From: Nocardia spumae | GTDB lineage: Bacteria; Actinomycetota; Actinomycetes; Mycobacteriales; Mycobacteriaceae | Direction of reading: 5' to 3' | Length of the DNA stretch: 64,000 bases | Assembly (NCBI RefSeq): GCF_020733635.1 | Contig: NZ_JAJFZL010000001.1 | Coordinates: 5,146,001 to 5,210,000, forward strand | In this document: positions 25,073 through 32,979 of the stretch, piece by piece | Layout: each line of letters begins with the position of its first letter | Numbering within the stretch: the stretch's first letter is position 1 | The notes under the pieces: model-generated | Databases searched by the model: none | Seen by the model: only the letters and a program-made list of their open reading frames with translations | What the model was told of the DNA's origin: nothing | Made by a program: the position numbers and the translations under genes

Positions 25073-27216
25073 GCCGCTGGGCACGATTGGTGACCACCCG
25101 CCCGACACTGATCCTCGGCGCCGCGATCGGTATCGCGGTGCTGTTCGGACTGTTCGGCGCCGATGTGCAGCAGCGGGTGAGCGCGGCCGGATTCGCCGAT
25201 CCCGGTAGTGAATCCGCCCTGGTCGATCAGGTGGTCACCGCGCATCTGGGCCGACAGAATCCCGACGTGATCGCGATCTACACCGCACCCGCCGGACAGG
25301 ATCTCGGCGCGCTCACCCCGCGGGTGCGCGACGCCGTCGGCCGCATCGATCCTGCCCTGCTGGCCCAGCCGGTGCAGACCTATTGGAACAACAGCCCGCC
25401 GCGGCAGGCCGTGCTGCGGTCGGCGGACGGACGACAGGGGCTGGCCGTCGTGTTCGCGTCCGGCGACGACGATCAGCGCATCGCGGCTTATCACGACATC
25501 GCGGCGGCGCTGCGGATTCCCGGCGTCGCGGTCCGATTCACCGGCTACAGCGCCCTGGCCGACGAGATCGACACCCAGTCCCGGCACGATCTCGTACTCG
25601 CCGAATCCCTGTCGCTGCCGATCACCCTCGCGATCCTGGTCCTGGTCTTCGGCGGCGTGGTCGCGGCGGGACTGCCGCTGCTGGTCGGCATTCTCGCGGT
25701 CGTGGGGTCGCTCGGTGCGGTCGGCCTGATCGCACACCTCACCGAGGTGAGTGTGTTCGCCGTGAACGTGGCCTCGCTGCTGGGGCTCGGACTGGCCATC
25801 GACTACGGACTGTTCGTGGTGACCCGATTCCGCGAGGAGCTCGCCGCGGGGGCTCCCCCGCCCGCCGCGGTCGCCCGCACGCTGGCCACCGCCGGTCGCA
25901 CCGTCGGATTCTCGGCCCTGCTGCTGGCCTGCGCCTTCGCCGGGACGTTCGTCTTCCCGCAAGCCGTGTTGCGCTCGCTGGGCTTCGGTGCCATCGCGGC
26001 GGTCCTGCTGGCGGCCGGGCTGTCGCTGACCGTACTGCCCGCGTCCTTGGCGCTGCTCGGACCGCGAATCGGCGCCTGGAGCTGGCGGCGCGACGCCTTC
26101 GACCGCGGCCGGCGCCGGGCCGAGCGCTGGTGGGGCCGGGTGGTCGACGTGGTCGTACGCCGCCCGGGGATCGTCGCGGTCACGGTCGGCGGGTTACTGC
26201 TGGCGCTGGCGACCCCGGTACTCGGCGTACGGCTGGGCGATGTGGACCACACGGCGCTGCCCGCGGGTAATTCGGTGCGCGCGGGGGTGGACGAACTCGC
26301 CGCGCGGTTCCCCGCCGCGGGCAGCGGCGCCACGGTACTGCTGCGCGGTGAGGGCGCACCGCCCGATTCCGCCCCGACCGCGGCCGCGATCCGGGGGATC
26401 GGCGCGGTCCCCGGTGTCCACGACGTCCAGCGATTGGCCACGGTCGACGACGCGGTGGTCGTGCACGTCGCGCTCGACGATCCCGACCGCTCCCCCGCGG
26501 CGATCGAAACCGTCTCTCGTATCCGGGATCTCGCCGTTCCGGCCGATATCGATATGCGGGTGGGCGGAGATACGGCGGCCACCGTCGACAGCGTCGCGGC
26601 CATCACCTCCCGGATGCCGGCGATGATCGCGGTCATGGTGCTCGCGACGCTGGTCCTGCTGGGTGCGGCGTTCCGATCGGCGGTGCTGCCGCTGAAGGCG
26701 GTGCTGCTCGCATCGCTCAGCCTGGCCGCGACCTTCGGCATCCTGACCTGGATCTTCTGCCGAGGCCACCTCGCGGAGGCGCTGCGGGTGAGTGTCGGCC
26801 CGCTGTCGGCGGGCATGATGGTGCTGATCATCGCCGTCGTCTTCGGGTTGTCGACCGACTACGAGGTGTTTCTGCTGTCCCGCATGGTGGAGGCCCGAAA
26901 CTCCGGGGCCGGCACCGTCGCGGCCGTTCGCACCGGCACCGTCCGGACCGCTCGCGTGATCACCGCCGCCGCAACGCTTCTGGTGATCATTACCGGCGCC
27001 TTCACACTGTCGCCGCTCACTCCGATGCGCTTTCTCGGCCTGGGCATGATCCTGGCACTGATCATCGACGCCACGCTGGTCCGGATGCTGCTGGTCCCGG
27101 CGCTGGTGACGCTCATGGGACCGGCGAACTGGTGGCCCATGCGGCCCGGCCGCCGCGATGGTTACCCGGTAGGTAATGGACTGCGCACATCGGCACGGGC
27201 AAGCTCGACCTCATGA
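25069..27216 (+). CDS. MMPL/RND-family lipid transporter
   Basis: Inner-membrane RND transporter of 716 residues starting at ATG 25069 (overlap ATGA with the acyltransferase). TM1 spans PTLILGAAIGIAVLFGLFG. A first periplasmic loop of about 150 residues is followed by five helices with the GLGLAIDYGLFVVTRFREELA motif near residue 240. A second half repeats the layout, with FGLSTDYEVFLLSRMVEARNSGAGTVAAV near residue 595. The paired Asp-Tyr motifs in TM4 and TM10 are the proton-relay sites of MmpL proteins. It lacks the long C-terminal tail of mycolate transporters. Likely exports the product of this operon. Confidence 0.92.
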   Translation: MSRWARLVTTRPTLILGAAIGIAVLFGLFGADVQQRVSAAGFADPGSESALVDQVVTAHLGRQNPDVIAIYTAPAGQDLGALTPRVRDAVGRIDPALLAQPVQTYWNNSPPRQAVLRSADGRQGLAVVFASGDDDQRIAAYHDIAAALRIPGVAVRFTGYSALADEIDTQSRHDLVLAESLSLPITLAILVLVFGGVVAAGLPLLVGILAVVGSLGAVGLIAHLTEVSVFAVNVASLLGLGLAIDYGLFVVTRFREELAAGAPPPAAVARTLATAGRTVGFSALLLACAFAGTFVFPQAVLRSLGFGAIAAVLLAAGLSLTVLPASLALLGPRIGAWSWRRDAFDRGRRRAERWWGRVVDVVVRRPGIVAVTVGGLLLALATPVLGVRLGDVDHTALPAGNSVRAGVDELAARFPAAGSGATVLLRGEGAPPDSAPTAAAIRGIGAVPGVHDVQRLATVDDAVVVHVALDDPDRSPAAIETVSRIRDLAVPADIDMRVGGDTAATVDSVAAITSRMPAMIAVMVLATLVLLGAAFRSAVLPLKAVLLASLSLAATFGILTWIFCRGHLAEALRVSVGPLSAGMMVLIIAVVFGLSTDYEVFLLSRMVEARNSGAGTVAAVRTGTVRTARVITAAATLLVIITGAFTLSPLTPMRFLGLGMILALIIDATLVRMLLVPALVTLMGPANWWPMRPGRRDGYPVGNGLRTSARASSTS

Positions 27217-27614
27217 TCGATACCGAGGGAACCCAGCTGTTCCACAGCACGATGCCGTTCACCGAGAAACTCGGGGTCGAGGTGCTCGAGCACGGGCCGA
27301 AACTCGTGCGCAGCCGCCTCGCCTGGGACGAGAGCCTGTGCACGCTGGGCGGCGCCCTGCACGGCGGGGTGCTGATGTCGCTGGCCGACGCCACCGGCGC
27401 GGTCTGCGCCTACCTGAATCTGCCGGAAGGCAAACAGGGCACCACGACCGTGGAATCGAAGACGAACTTCCTGCGGGCCGTGCGGTCCGGCCATGCGGTG
27501 GCGACCTCGACTCCGTTGCACGCCGGCCGCAGCTTCATCGTCGTGGAGACCGAAATCCACGACGACGCCGGGAAGCTCGTCGGCAAGGTCACCCAGACGC
27601 AGGCGGTGCTGTGA
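27213..27614 (+). CDS. PaaI-type hotdog thioesterase
   Basis: Hotdog-fold acyl-CoA thioesterase of 133 residues. GGALHGGVLMSLADATGAVCA (about residues 46-66) is the HGG motif with the conserved Asp in the long helix. TVESKTNFLRAVRSGHAVATSTPLHAGRS follows, as in PaaI/YbgC relatives. It overlaps the MMPL stop by four bases and is the last gene of the operon. In olefin and lactone pathways a thioesterase could clear mis-primed acyl-CoA or release the beta-keto acid from CoA; here that is inference from position. Confidence 0.88.
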   Translation: MIDTEGTQLFHSTMPFTEKLGVEVLEHGPKLVRSRLAWDESLCTLGGALHGGVLMSLADATGAVCAYLNLPEGKQGTTTVESKTNFLRAVRSGHAVATSTPLHAGRSFIVVETEIHDDAGKLVGKVTQTQAVL

Positions 27615-27626
27615 GCGCGGTCGCGC

Positions 27627-28556
27627 TCACCGGGCGCCCTCCGCGCTGAGCGCCACCCGGCCGAGGTTGCGGCGGGTGGCGATCGAGTCCACGACCGCGT
27701 CCATCTCCACCCAGCCGCGTACCTCCACCTGTGGCCGGATCATGTTCTCGCGCAGCAGTTTCCACAGCGTCGCCCGGTCGCCATCGATGACCTGCGGCCG
27801 GGTTCGGGCCGGTAGCCCCATCGAGAATCCGGTGACGGTTTTCAATCCACCCAGCAGCGTGGAGGTATCGACCGCGCCGCCGCCGGCACTGAAGACGACC
27901 ACGGTGCCGTGGGGGGCGAGAATGTCCACACCGCGCTGGACGAGTTCACCGCCGACGCCGTCCAGGACGATATCGATGCCGTCCGGCCACGGCTGCTCGT
28001 AGGTCAGCGCCGCGTCGGCCCCGCACCTGCCGACGAACTCGAACTTGGCGGCCGAGGAGACCGCGGCGACCACCCGGAACGCGCCCGCCACCCGGGCGAG
28101 TTGCAGTGCCAGGTGGCCACATCCGCTGGCGGCCCCGGTGATCAGCACCGACTTCCCGGTCACCGCTCCGGCCGCGCGCACGGCCCCCATGGCGACGAGG
28201 CCGCCACGCACCAGCGCCAGCGCCGCGTCCGCCGCCACATCATCCGGAATCGCGGCGACCAACGCCGGTGTGGCGCACACATATTCGGCGTACAGCGATT
28301 CGAACACCACGCCACCGACCCGGGTGCCGACCCACCCCTCGTCGACACCGGCACCGACCGCGACGACCGATCCGACCATCTCACCGCCGGGATTCGCCGC
28401 GGCATCGGCACGCAGCATACGCACCAACCCGACACCGACACCGGTCAATTCGGTGCGGACCAGCAGTTGTCCCGGCCCCGGCTCCGGTCGCGGCACCTCG
28501 GTGATCCGGGCCCCGGGGAGATGATCGGCTCGGGCCGAGAACTGAATTGCTTGCAT
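27627..28556 (-). CDS. MDR-family NADP-dependent quinone/alcohol oxidoreductase
   Basis: Zinc-free medium-chain reductase of 309 residues. The GroES-like half is MQAIQFSARADHLPGARITE to GGVVFESLYAEYV. The Rossmann half carries VLITGAASGCGHLALQLARVAG near residue 140 and DIVLDGVGGELVQRGVDIL near residue 195. No structural zinc Cys cluster is present. The start is ATG 28556 with AAAGGCA upstream; an earlier in-frame ATG adds non-conserved residues. It is divergent from a TetR gene that has two matching operators in the shared promoter. Its leader holds a seven-residue ORF and a 12-pair hairpin. Convergent with the thioesterase gene 12 bases away. Confidence 0.9.
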   Translation of the reverse strand: MQAIQFSARADHLPGARITEVPRPEPGPGQLLVRTELTGVGVGLVRMLRADAAANPGGEMVGSVVAVGAGVDEGWVGTRVGGVVFESLYAEYVCATPALVAAIPDDVAADAALALVRGGLVAMGAVRAAGAVTGKSVLITGAASGCGHLALQLARVAGAFRVVAAVSSAAKFEFVGRCGADAALTYEQPWPDGIDIVLDGVGGELVQRGVDILAPHGTVVVFSAGGGAVDTSTLLGGLKTVTGFSMGLPARTRPQVIDGDRATLWKLLRENMIRPQVEVRGWVEMDAVVDSIATRRNLGRVALSAEGAR

Positions 28557-28610
28557 TGGCAGTGCCTTTCGAACCGAGCGGCACACGGCCGCGAACTGTC
28601 GGAGCGGAAT

Positions 28611-28640
28611 CGGTGTGGCCGGCGAGCACCGGCCACACCG
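28611..28640 (-). promoter_or_regulatory. Perfect 12-pair leader hairpin upstream of the oxidoreductase
   Basis: Arms 28611-28622 and 28629-28640 are exact inverse complements (CGGTGTGGCCGG with CCGGCCACACCG), with a six-base loop. The hairpin begins five bases after the stop of the short leader ORF and about 55 bases before the oxidoreductase start. No T tract follows, so Rho-dependent or translational attenuation is more likely than simple termination. Confidence 0.65.
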
Positions 28641-28645
28641 GATGA

Positions 28646-28669
28646 TCAGCAGCTGTTACGGGGCAACAT
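28646..28669 (-). CDS. Seven-codon leader ORF (MLPRNSC)
   Basis: ATG TTG CCC CGT AAC AGC TGC TGA, preceded by a perfect AGGAGG (28675-28680) with five-base spacing, which is better than the Shine-Dalgarno of the oxidoreductase itself. It lies just downstream of a good promoter and just upstream of a 12-pair hairpin. The peptide ends in Cys. I infer a regulatory upstream ORF, sensing ribosome progress at Pro, Arg or Cys codons. Confidence 0.55.
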   Translation of the reverse strand: MLPRNSC

Positions 28670-28682
28670 GGCAACCTCCTCA

Positions 28683-28753
28683 TTTTTACGACGGACGTAA
28701 GATTATGTCCATCCGATGAAATACGTCAAGGCGATTTTTACAACGGTGGTAAC
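28683..28753. promoter_or_regulatory. Divergent promoters with two copies of a TetR operator
   Basis: TTTTTACGACGGACGTAAG (28683-28701) and TTTTTACAACGGTGGTAAC (28735-28753) share 15 of 19 bases, start 52 bases apart and each contain a TTAC/GTAA inverted repeat. For the leftward gene, TTGACG (28724-28729) and TAATCT (28700-28705) form a -35/-10 pair with an 18-base spacer, so the first operator covers its start site. For tetR, TAACAT (28750-28755) lies six bases before its GTG, overlapping the second operator. Confidence 0.7.
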
Positions 28754-28761
28754 ATTTGCCC

Positions 28762-29394
28762 GTGACCACCGCCACCGCGCCGGGGCTCCGGGAAACGAAG
28801 AAACAGCAGACCCGCCAGGAGATCTCCGATACCGCCACCCGCCTGTTCATCGAGCGCGGATTCGAACCGACCACGATCGCGGAGATCGCCGAGGCAGCCC
28901 GGGTCGCGAAGAAGACCGTCACCAACTACTTCCCGCGCAAGGAGGATCTGGCGCTCGATCATCACGAGCGCTTCGTCGCCGTCCTCGCCGAGACCGTCGA
29001 GTCCCGCGACGACGGCGAATCGGCCCTCGCCGCCCTGCGGCGCCGATTCCGCGCCGCCGCACAGGCGCATTCCGCGGACGTCGGCTTCTCGGGCCCCGAT
29101 TTCAGCCGGATGCTCGCCGAGAGCCCGACGCTCACCGCCCGGTTGCGCGAACTACACGATCTGCGCGAACAGGCGCTGGCAACAGTTCTGCCGGGCGACG
29201 ACCTGTTGCGCCGGGCGGCGGCCGCGCAGTTCGCCGCCGCCTACCGGCTGCTGTTCGAGCGCATCCAGGAACGACAGCTGTCCGGCGCCACACGCCGGCG
29301 CATCGCCACCGCCGTCACCGCCGAGGCCGAGCGAATCTTCGATCTGCTGGAACCCGCTCTCGGCGACTACGGTGTGCGCGGCGAATCAGAATGA
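28762..29394 (+). CDS. TetR-family transcriptional regulator
   Basis: Repressor of about 210 residues with HTH TRQEISDTATRLFIERGFEPTTIAEIAEAARVAKKTVTNYFPRKEDLAL near the N-terminus, followed by a helical ligand domain. GTG 28762 is chosen over TTG 28756 because TAACAT ends six bases before it, giving a leaderless message. It should bind the two copies of the 19-base operator in the divergent promoter and control the oxidoreductase and itself. Its end overlaps the convergent LLM gene by nine bases. Confidence 0.92.
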   Translation: MTTATAPGLRETKKQQTRQEISDTATRLFIERGFEPTTIAEIAEAARVAKKTVTNYFPRKEDLALDHHERFVAVLAETVESRDDGESALAALRRRFRAAAQAHSADVGFSGPDFSRMLAESPTLTARLRELHDLREQALATVLPGDDLLRRAAAAQFAAAYRLLFERIQERQLSGATRRRIATAVTAEAERIFDLLEPALGDYGVRGESE

Positions 29395-30249
29395 ACGCAA
29401 CCGCGGCACCAGCGCCGCCGCGCGTTCGGTATATGCCACCGGATCCCCGTCCGGCATGATATCGAGCTGTGTGATGCCCAGGGCCGCATAGCGTTCCGCG
29501 TCCGCGACGAAAGCGTCGGGATCGTCGGTGACCGGGCCGAGATAGGTGGCGGTCTTGCGGATGGCGTCGTAGTCGCGGCCCTCCGCCTCGCAGTGCGCCC
29601 GCAGCACCTCGAGCTTGTGCGTCACATCCTCGGTCGTCGAGGCGAACAGATTGCAGGCATCGGCATAGCGGGCGACGAACAGCAGCGTCTTCTTCTCGCC
29701 GCCACCACCGATCAGAATCGGCGGGCGCGGGCGGGTCAACGGCGCGGGGACGCACAGCGTTTCGGCCAGCTGGTAGTACGTGCCCGCATAGGGCCCGTTG
29801 TCGTCACTCCACATCTGCAGGCAGATCTGCAGCGTCTCCTCGAGCCGCTCGAACCGCTCCCCCATCGGCACCAGCGGCACGCCCAGCCCCCGCTGCTCCC
29901 GCTCGTACCAGGAGGCGCCGATACCGAGCTGTGCGCGACCGCCCGACAGGACGTCGAGCGTGGTGACGATCTTGGCCAGCAGGCCCGGATACCGGTACAT
30001 CACCCCGGTCACCAGGACCGACAACCGCATCCGCTCGGTCAGCGCGGCCACGTAACCGAGGGTGGTGTACGCCTCCAGCATCGGCTCCTCGGCCGTCCCG
30101 CGAAGCTCCATCTGGAAGTAGTGGTCCATCACGGTGAACTCCGCGAAGCCCGCCTCCTCGGCGATGCGGGCGCTCTCCGCGATGGATCCGGCCGTACGCG
30201 CCGGATCGGCGGGAGTGGAGAAGTTCCAGTAGTGCAGGCTCAGATCCAT
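29386..30249 (-). CDS. LLM-class F420-dependent oxidoreductase
   Basis: TIM-barrel oxidoreductase of 287 residues: FTVMDHYFQMELRG near residue 38, LSVLVTGVMYRYPGLLAKIVTTLDVLSGGRAQLGIGASWYEREQ around residues 70-115, and PPILIGGGGEKKTLLFVARYADACNLF near residue 168. It is clearly related to the LLM gene at 10841-11752 in the placement of these motifs. The start ATG 30249 begins at the conserved beta strand, and a GAGGCG lies upstream. The open frame continues further but is not conserved in style. The substrate is unknown. Confidence 0.87.
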   Translation of the reverse strand: MDLSLHYWNFSTPADPARTAGSIAESARIAEEAGFAEFTVMDHYFQMELRGTAEEPMLEAYTTLGYVAALTERMRLSVLVTGVMYRYPGLLAKIVTTLDVLSGGRAQLGIGASWYEREQRGLGVPLVPMGERFERLEETLQICLQMWSDDNGPYAGTYYQLAETLCVPAPLTRPRPPILIGGGGEKKTLLFVARYADACNLFASTTEDVTHKLEVLRAHCEAEGRDYDAIRKTATYLGPVTDDPDAFVADAERYAALGITQLDIMPDGDPVAYTERAAALVPRLRSF

Positions 30250-30628
30250 GACGCCTCGATTCTGCGCAGCGGCGGACAGGGCGGTCTCCGCGCTCAGCCT
30301 ATCCCGCCCCGATACCGGGCTCGGCCGAAAGCGGCCCGATGCGCCGGCGCCCGCGGGGGCGGCGAGTCGGGCACGCACCGGCTCGCCCGCGGCGAGCGGA
30401 CCGGATCAGCGGGCGGTCGGTGGGCGAATTCGGCGAGCGGGCGGGCGGCCGGAGCGGAAATCCCCTGTTTCGGGCGGTCGGGACGCGGATTTCCGGCACC
30501 GCGGCGCCCGAAACGAACGATTGTCAGCACGCCTCGAGGCCGCGGTCGGCGCCGCGCCCGGCACACCGTGACTGGTTCGATACTGGTTAATCGTCCGCTA
30601 CTTGACCCGCTGGACTTATCCTGCCCAC
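30250..30628. other. Intergenic region
   Basis: 379 bases with very GC-rich, Arg-coding false frames and no supported gene. Near its right end TATCCT (30617-30622) sits six bases before the next ATG, a leaderless-type -10. Confidence 0.4.
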
Positions 30629-31219
30629 ATGACAACCAGCAAAGAGGGAGTTTACGTAGGGCCATTGCACCAACTGGCCCGCGGCGCATGGCAATCATTG
30701 CTGGTCATCGGCCTGCTGTCGGTGATCGTCGGCATCATTGTGCTCGTCTGGCCCGGTCCGACGCTCGCAGTAGCCGGCATTCTCTTCGGCATCTACCTGC
30801 TGATTTCCGGAATCCTGCAGCTGATCGCCGCATTCGGACCGCACGTCGGAACCGGCTATCGGGTGCTGAGCCTGATCAGCGGCATCCTGTCGTTCATCCT
30901 GGCCTTCTTCGCCTTCCGCAGCATCGGCAACTCCCTGGTCCTGCTGGGACTGTGGATCGGCATCAGCTGGCTGTTCCGCGGCATCGCGGCCATGGTCGCC
31001 GGGGCCGAAGCGCCGCACGGGGTCCCGGGCCGCGGCTGGTCGATCTTCTTCGGGATCCTGCTGCTGATCGGCGGTATCGCCCTGGTGGTCTGGCCCATCC
31101 ACTCGATCACGGTGCTGGCGCTGGTGGTGGGCTGGTGGCTGATCTTCATGGGGGCCATGGAGATCGTCTACGCCTTCGAGGTCCGCCACGTCGCCAAGAA
31201 GACCCCCGCCGACATATAG
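30629..31219 (+). CDS. HdeD-like DUF308 membrane protein
   Basis: Six-helix membrane protein of 196 residues. The helices come in repeated DUF308 units: SLLVIGLLSVIVGIIVLVWPGPTLAVAGILFGIYLLISGILQLIAAF, then VLSLISGILSFILAFFAFRSIGNSLVLLGLWIGISWLFRGIAAMV, then WSIFFGILLLIGGIALVVWP and VLALVVGWWLIFMGAMEIVYAFEVR. The WPGPT/W-P-I-H repeats after alternate helices are the family mark. HdeD relatives are linked with acid or envelope stress, but most are uncharacterised. ATG 30629 lacks a Shine-Dalgarno and is probably a leaderless start. A strong terminator follows. Confidence 0.88.
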   Translation: MTTSKEGVYVGPLHQLARGAWQSLLVIGLLSVIVGIIVLVWPGPTLAVAGILFGIYLLISGILQLIAAFGPHVGTGYRVLSLISGILSFILAFFAFRSIGNSLVLLGLWIGISWLFRGIAAMVAGAEAPHGVPGRGWSIFFGILLLIGGIALVVWPIHSITVLALVVGWWLIFMGAMEIVYAFEVRHVAKKTPADI

Positions 31220-31233
31220 CGCCCCGGCCGCTC

Positions 31234-31266
31234 CTCCGCCCCGGGCCCGAATCGCCCGGGGCGGAG
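31234..31266 (+). terminator. Perfect 13-pair hairpin after the HdeD-like gene
   Basis: CTCCGCCCCGGGC (31234-31246) pairs exactly with GCCCGGGGCGGAG (31254-31266), with a seven-base loop and no T tract. Confidence 0.65.
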
Positions 31267-31424
31267 TCGTATCCGCACACAGACCTCCGGTAATACCCGC
31301 AAGAACGCTATTCACACGACATAGCGCCGGTCCGGTGAACATCGGCACATGCGCCTGCGAATCAGGGCCGTCCCTTGTTACCGTCGGATCCCCCAGTACC
31401 GGTTGCCCGCAAGGAGATTTCACC

Positions 31425-31688
31425 ATGGGTATCATCACGATGATCATCATCGGCCTGATCGCCGGCGCCATCGCTCGCCTGCTGGTCCCCGGCAAGGAGA
31501 ACTTCGGCTGGATCCTGACGATCGTCCTGGGAATCGTCGGCGGCTACGTCGGTGGCACCCTGGGCAGTCTGGTCTTCGCACCGCACAAGTTCAGCGTGCA
31601 TCCGCCGGTGCAACACACCTTCCTCGGCGCGATCGTCGGCGCGGTGATCATCCTGTTCATCTACAAGGCGATTCGCAGCCGGGCCTGA
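31425..31688 (+). CDS. GlsB/YeaQ/YmgE family stress membrane protein
   Basis: Small membrane protein of 87 residues with three helices: MGIITMIIIGLIAGAIARLLVPG, GWILTIVLGIVGGYVGGTLGSLVF and HTFLGAIVGAVIILFIYKAI. The GxIAGxIARxLxPGK and GILGAxIG-like glycine patterns define the transglycosylase-associated (misnamed) GlsB family. AAGGAG lies nine bases upstream of ATG 31425. Members in E. coli and Gram-positives respond to general or envelope stress. It follows the HdeD-like gene, another stress membrane protein, but is separated from it by a terminator. Confidence 0.9.
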   Translation: MGIITMIIIGLIAGAIARLLVPGKENFGWILTIVLGIVGGYVGGTLGSLVFAPHKFSVHPPVQHTFLGAIVGAVIILFIYKAIRSRA

Positions 31689-31730
31689 GCCCGCGGGCCC
31701 GCCCCGGCCCCGCCCGCGCCTGCGGCGGGG

Positions 31731-32774
31731 TCAGGGGCGGCACACCGCCGAATGCGCATGACCGCCGATCTGCGACCAGATCCCGCGCGGAAACAGGATG
31801 CCGTAGAGCGAGATGTCCAGCGAGCACACGTAGGCGTTGGCGTAGGCGCCGTCCTGGGAGAACTTCCCCACATCGGACAGGATCCCCGGCAGATCGATCG
31901 CGGCCTGGTCCAGTTTCGCCCCGTTGTCCAACAGCAGGGTCAGCGCGTCGCGGGTGGAGTTCTGCACCGGAGCCAGCTTCGGCTGCACCTGGCCGACCAT
32001 CGCGACCAAACTGTCGGTGGCATGGGCGATCTGGGTCGTCGACGCCAGCAGCGACTGGCCCTGCTCGTAGAGTCCGCCGATCAGCGCGCGCGTCTGTGTG
32101 ATGAGGGTTTCCAGTTCATTGCTGCGCTTGGCCAGCCCCGACATGACGCCCGACAGATTGGTGATGATGTCACCCAGAATCGCGTCGCGACGCTGGAAGT
32201 CCGACGCCAGCCCGGCGGCCTGGACGATGAAGGTGGACAACGACACCCCATCCCCCTGGAGGGCCTGGATCAAGGTCGTGGACAGATCGTTGACCTGCTC
32301 GGGCAGCAGATTCTCGAACAGCGGCTGAAAGCCGTTGAGGAATGCCGAGATGTCGAAGGAGGGTTCGGTGCGCTCGAGCGGTATCCGGGCACCGGCGGAG
32401 AGCACCTGTGAATCGGGCGCGGTTCCGGGCGCCAGTGCGAGATACCGCTGGCCGATCAGGTTCTGGTAGCGCACCATCGCCTTGGTGTCGGAGTACAGGT
32501 GCTGATCGCGCTGCACATCGAAACTCACCTTGGCCGAGGGCTTGTTGGTCTTGGGGTCGTACTCGAGTCCGATCGCGGTGATCTTGCCGACCCGCACCCC
32601 CGCGATGCGCACATCGTCGTTGGGCCGCAGCCCGAGCACATCGCTGAAGACCGCCGAATAGCCGTTGACCGGACCACTCACCGTGCGCGCCAGCGTATTC
32701 CAGATCACGACCGTGACCAGGATCGAGACGATGGCGAACGCGCCGAAGCCGATCGCCTGCTTACGGATGCTCAT
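31731..32774 (-). CDS. Stand-alone MCE (MlaD-domain) protein, MceB-like
   Basis: MCE-family lipid-transfer protein of 347 residues. One N-terminal helix (AIGFGAFAIVSILVTVVIW, residues 6-24) is followed by the MCE/MlaD domain (YSAVFSDVLGLRPNDDVRIAGVRVGKITAIGLEYD, about residues 39-73, then VRYQNLIGQRYLAL near 102). A helical needle-like region follows, to about residue 300. The C-terminus ANAYVCSLDISLYGILFPRG resembles MceB proteins. In mce loci six such genes follow yrbEAB; here it is alone between unrelated genes. ATG 32774 is taken; a GTG two codons upstream is equally possible. Confidence 0.85.
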   Translation of the reverse strand: MSIRKQAIGFGAFAIVSILVTVVIWNTLARTVSGPVNGYSAVFSDVLGLRPNDDVRIAGVRVGKITAIGLEYDPKTNKPSAKVSFDVQRDQHLYSDTKAMVRYQNLIGQRYLALAPGTAPDSQVLSAGARIPLERTEPSFDISAFLNGFQPLFENLLPEQVNDLSTTLIQALQGDGVSLSTFIVQAAGLASDFQRRDAILGDIITNLSGVMSGLAKRSNELETLITQTRALIGGLYEQGQSLLASTTQIAHATDSLVAMVGQVQPKLAPVQNSTRDALTLLLDNGAKLDQAAIDLPGILSDVGKFSQDGAYANAYVCSLDISLYGILFPRGIWSQIGGHAHSAVCRP

Positions 32775-32912
32775 GGGCACCCGAAACCACGAACGAGCAA
32801 ACCACGCCTCCTCGAAATTCCATCCGAAACCCGAACACCGGCAATGATTGCGTTGACCGCAGGCACTGTAATCGGCCGTCGCGGGTTGTGATCAGTGCCA
32901 CGCCGGTCGGAG

Positions 32913-32950
32913 ACGACAACAACCCGGCGCTTGGGGCGCCGGGCTGTCGT
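32913..32950. terminator. Strong hairpin terminator
   Basis: ACGACA...CCCGGCGC pairs with GCGCCGGG.TGTCGT (8 plus 6 pairs around small mismatches, TTGG-type loop). It lies between the start side of the MCE gene and the stop of the DUF2637-like gene, and probably ends the latter. Confidence 0.55.
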
Positions 32951-32979
32951 TTCGGACGATTCGAGAGGTGTGGGGCGGA

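Noticed and set aside
28646..28669. AGGAGG at 28675-28680 as the oxidoreductase Shine-Dalgarno
   Set aside because: It lies over 100 bases upstream of the conserved start of that protein and out of range; it fits only the seven-codon ORF.
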